This document shows, in pieces, positions 7,094 to 13,834 of a stretch of DNA of 15,758 nucleotides. The notes beneath the pieces were generated by a model, which saw only the letters and a program-made list of their open reading frames with translations, was not told the origin of the DNA and did no database searches. Each line of letters opens with the position of its first letter. The first letter of the stretch is position 1. Both the position numbers and the translations under genes were made by a program. Origin of the DNA: Bacillota bacterium (GTDB lineage: Bacteria > Bacillota > Clostridia > Saccharofermentanales > Fastidiosipilaceae); NCBI GenBank assembly GCA_023420115.1, contig JAEZWR010000013.1, forward strand, positions 1-15,758, written 5' to 3'.

Positions 7094-10000
7094 ATGAGTG
7101 TAGATAAGGAGAAAAAATTACAGAAAAGAGTTCTTAAAATTTTAAAAGATGAACTGGGATATAGATATATTGGCAATCTTGAAGATTTTGACAATAAGTC
7201 TATAAGAGAAGATGACCTTATTAAAAATCTTGAAAAAAGAGGATATTCATCTCACTTAATTAAACTCGCCTTAAATGAAGTAAGAAAGGTAGCTTATAAT
7301 CAAACTTCAGGTCTTTATCAAAATAATAAAGCTTTTTATTCACTTCTTAGATATGGTGCTCAAGGATTGAAAGATGAGAATAAAGATAGGGTAACTGTTC
7401 ATTTAATTGATTGGGAAAATATGGATAACAATGATTTTGCAGTTGCTCAAGAAGTGAGAGTTTTATGTTTTGATAATAAAAGTCATAAACGTCCTGATGT
7501 CGTAATTTATGTTAATGGAATCGCCTTAGGAGTTTTTGAACTTAAAAGGTCATCTGTAAGTATTGGGGAAGGTATAAGACAGAATCTTACTAATCAAAAA
7601 GATGAAAACATCGCGAGGTTTTTTAATACTATCCAATTTACTTTTGCAGGGAATGAAGCTGAAGGTTTGAAATACGGAACTATATGTACGCCTGAAAAAT
7701 ATTATCTACAATGGAAAGAAGATTATAATGCAAAGGATGAGTTGAGCATTAAAATAAAAGAGCTACAAGGTGAAGAACCTAATAGATTAAAAGATGGAAT
7801 AATTTCTATTTGTCAAAAAGAAAGATTTTTGTCTTTAATTTATGATTTTATTATCTTTGATGCTGGTATAAAGAAGCTTGCTCGCCATAATCAATATTTT
7901 GCAGACATAGCTGCTAGAGCTTTTATTGAAAGACAAGAAGGTGGTATTATCTGGAATACTCAGGGTTCTGGTAAATCTCTCATTATGGTATGGCTTACAA
8001 AGTGGATTATAGAAAATATTAAAAATAGTCGTGTTGTAATTATTACCGATAGAGATGAATTAGACGATCAGATTGAAGGATTATTCTCTGATGTAGATAT
8101 TAAAATAGCAAGGGCAAGTTCAGGTCAAAATCTTAGGGATTTATTAAACTCATATGACGAATCCATTATTTGCTCCCTTATTCATAAATATGGTCATAAT
8201 GCAGGAAAACAAGCCGATGTTGATTTGTATGTAAAAGAATTGGAAAAAAGCTTAGGTAGTGACTTTGAAGCTAAAGGAGAAATTGTAGCTTTTATCGATG
8301 AATGTCACAGGACAAATTCAGGCAAGCTACATAAGGCAGTTAGGACTATAATGCCTAATGCAACAATTATTGGTTTTACAGGTACACCGCTACTAAAAAA
8401 AGATAAGCAAACTAGTAGAGAAGTGTTTGGAGAATACATTCATACGTATAAATTTGATGAAGGTGTAAAGGATGGTGTTGTTCTTGATTTAAGGTATGAA
8501 GCCCGCGATGTCGACCAAAATTTAACTAATCAAGACAAGGTAGATTTATGGTTTGAATCCAAAACAAAAGGTCTAACAGATCATGCTAAGAATAAACTTA
8601 AATCATCATGGGCCTCATTAAATAAGCTTTATTCATCAAGACAAAGACTAGAAAAAATAGCTTGTGATATTATTTTTGATATGGAAACTAAACCAAGATT
8701 ATCTTGTGATCGTGGAACGGCTATGCTTGTTGCTGGAGATATACTCCAAGCTTGTAAGTATTGGGAGATTTTCCAAAGTTATGGATTTAAAAAGTGTGCG
8801 GTTGTAACTTCCTACGAGCCTAATGCTGCAAGTGTAAGAACTGCTACATCAGATTTAAATGAAGAAAGTGAAAGTGAATACAAAAAATCCATATATGAAA
8901 GAATGCTAAATGGAAAAACAACCCAAGATTATGAAAGTGAAGTCAAAAAGAAATTCAAAGAAGAGCCAGCTAACATGAAACTTCTTATAGTCGTAGATAA
9001 GCTTCTGACAGGCTTCGATGCTCCAAGTGCAACTTATCTTTATATAGATAAGTCCATGAGAGATCACGATTTGTTCCAAGCTATATGCAGGGTAAATAGA
9101 CCAGATGGTGAAGATAAAGACTATGGATATATAGTTGATTATAAAGATTTATTTAAAAATGTTCAATTAGCAATAACAGATTATACTAGTGGTGCTTTTG
9201 ATGGATATGAAGATGAGGATGTAGATGGACTTATTAAGAGTCGTTACGAAGAAGCAAAGGCGGAAATGGTAGGCGCTAGAGCATCACTAAACGATTTATT
9301 TTCAAATATCGAAGATAAATCTGTTGATACTAAGATTATTGAGTATTTTTGTGGTGATAGTGAAGATGACGAAACTTATACTGGAAGAAGAGAAATATTC
9401 TATTCTTTATCTGCTTCCTATACTCGTTCATTTGCTAATTGTTGTGATAAGTTAGTCTCAGATTATGATTATAGCGATAAAGATGTAAATAATTTAAGAA
9501 GAGAGATTACAAACTATAATAAGATTAAGGAAATGGTTAAACTTGCAAGTTATGATTATATAGACTTGAAACCTTATGAATCTGATATGAGGTATATTTT
9601 AGATACTTATGTTAAAGCAGAAGACACAAATGTTATAAGTGAGCTGGAAAATATGTCTTTAGTAGAGCTTTTATTAAATAGTGAAACAACAACTCCAATT
9701 AATCAAATTGTAGATGCACTTCCTGGAGATGATGAAGCAAAAGCTGAAATTATAGATAATAATTTAACTTACGAAATAGTTAAGAAGAAATCATCAAATG
9801 AAGTCTATTATGGAAAGTTATCTGAAATGCTAGAAGAAGTAATAACACAAAGAAAAATTGGTGCAATGAGTTACGAAGAATATCTTAAGGAAGTTATAGA
9901 ACTTGCAAAAGCTGTTATACATCCAGAAGATAGTGGAATTTATCCTGACGATATTAAAGATAGTGAAGCAAAAAGGGCAATTTATGACTTTTTAGGAAAA

Positions 10001-10210
10001 GAAGATTCTACAACTGCTTATGAGATTGATGCCGCAATACGATCCTCTATGCAACCTGATTGGATGAGCAATAAACAAAAACAAAGAAGAATTCAACTTG
10101 CTATATTTGATACTTTATGCATATATGGATATGATGAAGATAAAGCGGATAATCTAACTGAAGAAATTTTTGAACTTGTGAAAAGGCAGGTAGAATATCG
10201 TGAAATATAA
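7094..10210 (+). CDS. hsdR: Type I restriction endonuclease/translocase subunit (1038 aa)
   Basis: HsdR pumps DNA with ATP and cuts unmethylated DNA when bound to HsdM and HsdS. The N-terminal nuclease domain shows D135 (RPDVVIYVNG) and E149-L-K151, the D...ExK core. The SF2 translocase follows: Walker A with K294 in TQGSGKS, IITDRDELDDQ, the DEAD-box motif D402ECH, T429GTPL, VDKLLTGFDAP, and motif VI Q662AICRVNR. The C-terminal part is helical, as usual for the domain that contacts HsdM. Length is normal and no motif is missing, so the enzyme should be active. ATG 7094 has a strong AGGAGG 6 nt upstream. The end overlaps the next gene by 11 nt, tying the metallopeptidase gene to the restriction operon. 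Confidence 0.97.
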   Translation: MSVDKEKKLQKRVLKILKDELGYRYIGNLEDFDNKSIREDDLIKNLEKRGYSSHLIKLALNEVRKVAYNQTSGLYQNNKAFYSLLRYGAQGLKDENKDRVTVHLIDWENMDNNDFAVAQEVRVLCFDNKSHKRPDVVIYVNGIALGVFELKRSSVSIGEGIRQNLTNQKDENIARFFNTIQFTFAGNEAEGLKYGTICTPEKYYLQWKEDYNAKDELSIKIKELQGEEPNRLKDGIISICQKERFLSLIYDFIIFDAGIKKLARHNQYFADIAARAFIERQEGGIIWNTQGSGKSLIMVWLTKWIIENIKNSRVVIITDRDELDDQIEGLFSDVDIKIARASSGQNLRDLLNSYDESIICSLIHKYGHNAGKQADVDLYVKELEKSLGSDFEAKGEIVAFIDECHRTNSGKLHKAVRTIMPNATIIGFTGTPLLKKDKQTSREVFGEYIHTYKFDEGVKDGVVLDLRYEARDVDQNLTNQDKVDLWFESKTKGLTDHAKNKLKSSWASLNKLYSSRQRLEKIACDIIFDMETKPRLSCDRGTAMLVAGDILQACKYWEIFQSYGFKKCAVVTSYEPNAASVRTATSDLNEESESEYKKSIYERMLNGKTTQDYESEVKKKFKEEPANMKLLIVVDKLLTGFDAPSATYLYIDKSMRDHDLFQAICRVNRPDGEDKDYGYIVDYKDLFKNVQLAITDYTSGAFDGYEDEDVDGLIKSRYEEAKAEMVGARASLNDLFSNIEDKSVDTKIIEYFCGDSEDDETYTGRREIFYSLSASYTRSFANCCDKLVSDYDYSDKDVNNLRREITNYNKIKEMVKLASYDYIDLKPYESDMRYILDTYVKAEDTNVISELENMSLVELLLNSETTTPINQIVDALPGDDEAKAEIIDNNLTYEIVKKKSSNEVYYGKLSEMLEEVITQRKIGAMSYEEYLKEVIELAKAVIHPEDSGIYPDDIKDSEAKRAIYDFLGKEDSTTAYEIDAAIRSSMQPDWMSNKQKQRRIQLAIFDTLCIYGYDEDKADNLTEEIFELVKRQVEYREI

Positions 10211-10940
10211 GGAGATTATAGGCGGTATAGAGGTAGAAGTATTAAAAAAGAATAACTTAAAAAATTTGTATATAAGAATAGTACCACCAGAGGGAGACGT
10301 AAGAGTAAGCGCTCCAAGTATTTGTTCAGATGAGGAAATAAAAAATTTTGTTTTAAAGAAAATACCAGAAATAAGTAAGGTGAAAGATAAATTTCAAAAA
10401 CAGCCTAGACAGAGCAAGAGAGAATATGTTTCTGGAGAGTCATATTACTTATGGGGTAAGCCTTATAGATTAGAAGTTATTTATGGAAATAGTAAATATG
10501 AAATAGAAAAAACTCCTAATAAGATAATTTTAAAAATCCCAGACAGAACAGATATCAATAAAAGAGAATCAATTATTATAGAGTGGTATAGAAAAGAACT
10601 TAAGAGAGTTTTAGAAATCATATCAAAGAAATGTGAAAAAAACACAGGACTAAGGGCAAATGAATATAGAGTAAAGAATATGAAAACAAAATGGGGAACT
10701 TGCAATATTGACAAAAAAAGAATTTGGATAAATCTTCAATTAGCAAAGAAACCAATGAAATGTTTAGAATATGTGCTTACTCATGAGTTGGTACATTTAA
10801 TGGAAAAGAATCATACTAATAGATTTCATGCTCTGGTAGAAGAATTTTATCCAACATGGAAAGAGGCTAGAAAATTATTATCAGAAATGCCGTTAGATCA
10901 TGTAGAAAAGGACGCTGGCAATGAAGAGAAAAACATCTAG
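10200..10940 (+). CDS. YgjP-like (DUF45/SprT-related) zinc metallopeptidase (246 aa)
   Basis: The C-terminal half has the family's KTKWGTC motif followed by the zinc site H195-E-L-V-H199 and a third histidine at residue 205 (HLMEKNH), as in YgjP-like predicted metallopeptidases. The N-terminal half carries the usual NLYIRIVPPEGDVRVSAPS beta-rich segment. I chose GTG 10200 because it gives the normal family N-terminus; AGG lies about 10 nt upstream. It overlaps hsdR by 11 nt and the ImmA-like gene by 20 nt. Genes of this family are often found beside type I hsd genes, and their substrate there is not known to me. Possible roles are turnover of HsdR or processing of a protein bound to DNA; both are inference. 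Confidence 0.88.
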   Translation: MKYKEIIGGIEVEVLKKNNLKNLYIRIVPPEGDVRVSAPSICSDEEIKNFVLKKIPEISKVKDKFQKQPRQSKREYVSGESYYLWGKPYRLEVIYGNSKYEIEKTPNKIILKIPDRTDINKRESIIIEWYRKELKRVLEIISKKCEKNTGLRANEYRVKNMKTKWGTCNIDKKRIWINLQLAKKPMKCLEYVLTHELVHLMEKNHTNRFHALVEEFYPTWKEARKLLSEMPLDHVEKDAGNEEKNI

Positions 10941-12489
10941 TGATGTATATGATATTAACCATAAAACAGGCGCATTGATTATTGGTAAAAATAGACTTGA
11001 TGATTATGCTACAAAGTTTTTAAATAAATATTGTAAAGAAGCTCTTCAAAAGCCTATGGCTATACCAGTTGAAGAAATAATAGAAAAAATGAATTTAGTT
11101 ATTATGGAAGAAAGGCTATCTTCTAATTTAGATATTCTTGGCTGCTGTCTACTAATTGATGGAGAAATAAATGTTTATAATGCAGAAACGGATGAATACG
11201 AGGAGAAATTCTTTAAGCAAGGAACAATTGTTATAGATTCATTAGCTGCAGAAATATATGGAGAAGGTTCTAGGAGAAATACTTTAATGCACGAATTGCT
11301 TCATTGGGAAAAAGACAAAACCTATTTTGAAATACTTAAGTTAAAAAATAGGAAACTTACAGAAAAAGTATGCCCAATAATGCTTAGACAATCAGAGACA
11401 TTTTATGAGCCGCCAAAACGTAATCAAACGAAAGAAAACGAAGTAATGTGGTTAGAATGGCAAGCTCATAAATTAGCTCCCAGAATATTAATGCCTTATT
11501 TAACTTTTAAAGAAAAGACCAGGGAACTATTAAGTGATGAAGGTATCACGTGTGGTGAAATTGTTAAAGAACTAAGTGCTTTTTTTAAAGTATCTAAAGA
11601 GTCTGCAAAGTATCGCCTATTCGAAGTAGGACTTGAAAAAGAATTATCTAAAATTTCTGATTTTGACCGCATATTTGAAGATCAGCTATCTAAAAATGAG
11701 TTTGTTAAAATCTCATATATAGATGCTTTTCAAATGATTGAGAAAAATGAACTTTTAATTAATTGGATAGATGAAGGGAAATTTGTATTTGTTGATGGTT
11801 ATTTTGTAATAGCAAATCAAGAATATATCGAATTCAAAGATGGTAAATTATCATTAAGTACAAAGGCAAAAAGAAATCTAAAGAAATGTGTACTAAATAT
11901 ACGTGTTAAGAGATATATTGAACACGGAATTAATAGGAAAAAGGCAGCTTTTTTATTAAAAGATGATGGGATTGATAAAAGGTTTTATCTTTTTAAGCCT
12001 GAGGATCAAACACACTTAAGAAGAGAAGTTACAGCAGATGAACTCTACGGTTATTTTAGTGATTCCTTGGATAAAGAAAACATAGAGGATGAGATTGAAT
12101 TTGAAAAGCTGCTTGTAGATCCACAAACTACGTTATGTGATTGCCTATGGTACTCATTTAGAAAAAATGATTGGATGCTACCTGAAAAATTTAATGAAGA
12201 AACTGAACTTCATAAAAATTATCATGGGAAAATAAGAAATAACAAATATAACAATATGGGAAAAGACATATTATGGCCCATATGCATTGGATTGAAATAT
12301 TCTGTTAGAACAATTCAAAAAATATTTAAAAAATCTGATAATAAATTGAAGGAGTTTGAAGACCCTGATAGACTGTATATCTTAATTCTTGAAAAAATGC
12401 CAGGTATTAATTTAAGAGACTTCAATGGGATATTGGAGAAACGCAATATGAAAGTACTTGGAAGTGAGATAAGATGGAAAATTAAATAA
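10921..12489 (+). CDS. ImmA/IrrE-type zinc metallopeptidase with unassigned C-terminal region (522 aa)
   Basis: Residues about 30-200 fit the ImmA/IrrE peptidase domain: IPVEEIIEKMNL, a GCCLLIDGEINVY-type strand, the zinc site H124-E-L-L-H128, and a downstream third-ligand segment with E179 in EWQAHKLAPRILMP. A helical stretch follows (VKELSAFFKVSKESAKYRL) that is usual behind this domain. The remaining 300 residues (about 225-522) contain repeated charged helices, a cysteine pair (CDC), and no motif I recognise. The best-known relative, ImmA, cleaves an XRE-type repressor. Here an XRE gene begins the same operon, so the pair may form a switch (inference). ATG 10921 overlaps the preceding gene by 20 nt, with AAAAGG just upstream. 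It is the last gene before the terminator at 12515. Confidence 0.85.
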   Translation: MKRKTSSDVYDINHKTGALIIGKNRLDDYATKFLNKYCKEALQKPMAIPVEEIIEKMNLVIMEERLSSNLDILGCCLLIDGEINVYNAETDEYEEKFFKQGTIVIDSLAAEIYGEGSRRNTLMHELLHWEKDKTYFEILKLKNRKLTEKVCPIMLRQSETFYEPPKRNQTKENEVMWLEWQAHKLAPRILMPYLTFKEKTRELLSDEGITCGEIVKELSAFFKVSKESAKYRLFEVGLEKELSKISDFDRIFEDQLSKNEFVKISYIDAFQMIEKNELLINWIDEGKFVFVDGYFVIANQEYIEFKDGKLSLSTKAKRNLKKCVLNIRVKRYIEHGINRKKAAFLLKDDGIDKRFYLFKPEDQTHLRREVTADELYGYFSDSLDKENIEDEIEFEKLLVDPQTTLCDCLWYSFRKNDWMLPEKFNEETELHKNYHGKIRNNKYNNMGKDILWPICIGLKYSVRTIQKIFKKSDNKLKEFEDPDRLYILILEKMPGINLRDFNGILEKRNMKVLGSEIRWKIK

Positions 12490-12495
12490 ACTAGT

Positions 12496-12516
12496 AACTC
12501 ATTGAGTTGGTTATGA
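12496..12516 (+). repeat. Palindromic direct repeat, copy 1
   Basis: Begins AACTCATTGAGTTGGTTAT. It matches the copy at 12584-12604 at 17 of 21 positions, and every difference is a transition. The core AACTC-ATT-GAGTT is itself palindromic. It lies between the ImmA-like stop codon and the terminator stem and overlaps the latter by 2 nt. Confidence 0.6.
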
Positions 12517-12538
12517 GCCTATAAAAGGCTCTTTTTTT
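12515..12538 (+). terminator. Rho-independent terminator of the R-M operon
   Basis: A perfect 6-bp stem GAGCCT (12515-12520) / AGGCTC (12526-12531) with a 5-nt loop is followed by seven T residues (12532-12538). It lies 26 nt after the last stop codon of the operon. Confidence 0.85.
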
Positions 12539-12583
12539 ATGTCTAATTTTAATAAAAGATTGAGAAATAGACATTTTACAACC

Positions 12584-12604
12584 AACTTGTTGAGTTGGTC
12601 ATAA
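12584..12604 (+). repeat. Palindromic direct repeat, copy 2
   Basis: Begins AACTTGTTGAGTTGGTCAT and is the second copy of the repeat at 12496-12516, 88 nt downstream. With two preceding bases it forms a 7-bp perfect inverted repeat ACCAACT (12581-12587) / AGTTGGT (12593-12599). The pair brackets the terminator, so it could be an operator pair or a scar of cargo insertion. Confidence 0.6.
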
Positions 12605-12631
12605 AATTTAGATTTAGTTAATAATATAAGT

Positions 12632-12645
12632 GTACCTAGTGGTAC
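12632..12645 (+). promoter_or_regulatory. Small hairpin near the likely 5' end of the phage early leader
   Basis: GTACC (12632-12636) and GGTAC (12641-12645) form a 5-bp perfect stem with the loop TAGT. AT-rich sequence just upstream (TAATAT at 12622-12627) could be a -10 box, but I see no convincing -35 box at proper spacing. The hairpin may lie at the promoter or the 5' end of the leader. Confidence 0.35.
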
Positions 12646-12667
12646 GAAAATATATATCTCAAAAAGT

Positions 12668-12718
12668 ATGAGTGCGCACGAATACGGAGATGCAAAAAGA
12701 ATAGAAATTAGTGGATAA
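12668..12718 (+). CDS. Possible 16-codon leader peptide
   Basis: A short frame ATG...TAA encodes MSAHEYGDAKRIEISG. It spans the upstream arm (12687-12700) of the RNA pairing that would free the ribosome binding site of the sigma-like gene, an arrangement seen in translational attenuators. The ribosome binding site is weak (only A-rich sequence upstream), so expression is uncertain. It may be chance. Confidence 0.35.
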   Translation: MSAHEYGDAKRIEISG

Positions 12719-12828
12719 AGACTAATTTTTCTTTCGATGCAGCTACCGTTATTTGTCGTGTACAAAATCAAAACTTTAGCTTATGGAATGCCTCTTTTTG
12801 CATCTCAAACGAGATGAGAAAAGGAGGC
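12687..12828 (+). promoter_or_regulatory. Leader RNA with two mutually exclusive structures controlling the sigma-like gene
   Basis: Structure 1: 12790-12799 pairs with 12819-12828 (10 bp, one G-U), continued by CATCTC (12801-12806) / GAGATG (12811-12816) with an AAAC loop. This buries AAGGAGG, the ribosome binding site of the gene starting at 12836. Structure 2: GAGATGCAAAAAGA (12687-12700) is the perfect 14-nt complement of 12793-12806, so pairing there would open structure 1 and expose the ribosome binding site. A third stem, 12703-12712 / 12721-12730 (extendable to 12696 / 12734), would hold the upstream arm back. This is a classic ON/OFF layout. The pairings are read directly from the sequence; the regulatory function is inferred. 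Confidence 0.6.
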
Positions 12829-12835
12829 TTTTTAT

Positions 12836-13327
12836 ATGGAAAAGCGAATGTTAGAAACATTTATGACAAAAGAGGCAGTTGAGGATTTTGGTCTAGATGT
12901 AAATGACTTAATAAAAGTTAGAAGGAAAGATGGAACTTATTATGTGTACAAAGAAGAAGTTAGCAAAGAAGATTATTTAGAAGTAATTCGAGAAGAACGT
13001 AAATATCAGAAAAGACGCCAAAGAATGTTTAAGGAAATGGCTGAGGATGGAGTAAGTATTATTCCTCTGCATGAAGTGGAAAAAATGAAAAAGGAAGATA
13101 AAAGAAAAAATATTAATCTTTTTTATGAATCAGAAATTGAAAATATGGCTGTTAAACATCTGATGTTGGAAGCATTAGCAGAGGAAATTGAAAAACTTCC
13201 CGATTTTGATAGAAAACTTATGAAGTTAGTTTTTCACACAGATTTAACTCAAAGGCAACTAGCTGAAATCTCAGGGGTTTCTGTGTGAAAAATTAATACG
13301 AGTATTAAAAAAATAAAGAAATTCTAA
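12836..13327 (+). pseudogene. Phage sigma-70-like HTH regulator, last 12 codons cut off by in-frame TGA
   Basis: The ATG at 12836 follows AAGGAGG with 8 nt spacing. The N-terminal part, with VRRKDGTYYVYKEEVSKEDY, and the middle helices match the small sigma factor-like proteins found in Clostridia phages and conjugative elements. The C-terminal region-4-like HTH starts LPDFDRKLMKLVFHTDLTQR and goes on QLAEISGVSV. The frame then meets TGA at 13286-13288 (codon 151), inside the HTH. The same frame continues for KINTSIKKIKKF to TAA at 13325-13327, which is the expected recognition helix and lysine-rich end of the family. So the TGA most likely replaced a sense codon in the recognition helix. The 150-aa product would lack part of its DNA-binding surface. 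Its translation may be controlled by the leader hairpin just upstream. Confidence 0.8.
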
Positions 13328-13334
13328 AAAAAAA

Positions 13335-13369
13335 CCTAACAAGATAGTCGATTTTGTCTTAGGGCTAGT
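13335..13369 (+). repeat. 35-nt hairpin element, right copy (inverted relative to 2845-2879)
   Basis: Begins CCTAACAAGATA and ends GTCTTAGGGCTAGT. The stem is CCTAACAAGA against TTTTG(TC)TTAGG with a 7-nt loop. It lies 8 nt after the end of the sigma-like frame and upstream of the small phage gene at 13438. The left copy differs only in five consecutive loop bases. Confidence 0.75.
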
Positions 13370-13377
13370 GAAGGGGT

Positions 13378-13431
13378 TAAGAACTGAATTAATTATTTAG
13401 TTCTTACCTCTAGCATCTAAGAGAGGAGGTA
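13378..13431 (+). promoter_or_regulatory. Leader hairpin with alternative pairing to the next ribosome binding site
   Basis: TAAGAACTGAAT (13378-13389) pairs with ATTTAGTTCTTA (13395-13406): 12 bp with one G-U and a 5-nt loop. Immediately after it, TACCTC (13405-13410) is a perfect complement of GAGGTA (13426-13431), which overlaps the GAGAGGAGG ribosome binding site of the gene at 13438. The two stems share bases 13405-13406, so they compete at their edge. Not followed by a T run, so not a terminator. Confidence 0.45.
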
Positions 13432-13437
13432 CTCTTT

Positions 13438-13596
13438 ATGGAAAAGAAAGAAGAAATGGCGACAAGCTTGTATGCCATATCAATTGTAGCAAGGAAACTA
13501 GCAAGACAGTTATTAAAAGAAATGGAGGATAAGAAAGATGTCGAGAATAAAGCTACTAATGGAAATCAAAGAAGATGCAGAGAATCTTGCATCTAG
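13438..13596 (+). CDS. Small phage protein, unknown function (52 aa)
   Basis: The ATG at 13438 follows a strong GAGAGGAGG with 8 nt spacing. The protein begins MEKKEEMATSLYAISIVARK and continues with a basic amphipathic helix (LARQLLKEMEDKK). I do not recognise a domain. Small helical proteins occur at this place, before the next gene, in Clostridia prophages. The last 19 codons overlap the following gene in another frame by 59 nt and have a composition unlike the first part (NGNQRRCRESCI). The original stop may have lain earlier and been lost. Confidence 0.65.
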   Translation: MEKKEEMATSLYAISIVARKLARQLLKEMEDKKDVENKATNGNQRRCRESCI

Positions 13597-13834
13597 TATA
13601 GGTGTCCTTCTAACAGCACTAGAAAGTGATGAGAAACTACCTAAAGAAGAGAAGGCAAAACAAGAAGAAAAGACCTATGAGATTGAAGATGTTAGAAAGA
13701 TACTAGCCGATAAATCAAGATTAGGTCACACAGCAAAGATAAGAGAACTCTTAGAAAAGTATGGAGCTAAAAAGTTATCTGAGATTGAACCAAGTAACTA
13801 TAAAGACTTGGTAGCAGATGTGGAGAAACTCTAA
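13538..13834 (+). CDS. Conserved phage early protein, unknown function (98 aa)
   Basis: The protein begins MSRIKLLMEIKEDAENLASS and is helical throughout, with an acidic/lysine linker (EKAKQEEKTYE) near the middle. The C-terminal half reads EDVRKILADKSRLGHTAKIR and LLEKYGAKKLSEIEPSNY. That half matches a family common just upstream of DUF2800 in Clostridia prophages, often mislabelled as an rRNA biogenesis protein. The C-terminal part resembles the small helical domains that bind partner proteins or DNA ends, but the role is unknown. A GGAGG about 10 nt upstream supports ATG 13538. The stop codon overlaps the next start as TAATG, so the genes are coupled. Confidence 0.8.
   Translation: MSRIKLLMEIKEDAENLASSIGVLLTALESDEKLPKEEKAKQEEKTYEIEDVRKILADKSRLGHTAKIRELLEKYGAKKLSEIEPSNYKDLVADVEKL

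Noticed and set aside
12511..12771. Open frame of 86 codons on the minus strand in the intergenic leader
   Set aside because: It runs through the terminator and the repeats, lacks a ribosome binding site and resembles no family I know. The plus-strand RNA structures explain the region better.
13335..13369. Conserved hairpin taken as an ordinary terminator
   Set aside because: No T run follows the stem, the stem has a bulge, and the downstream gene has no visible promoter of its own, so transcription is expected to pass through.
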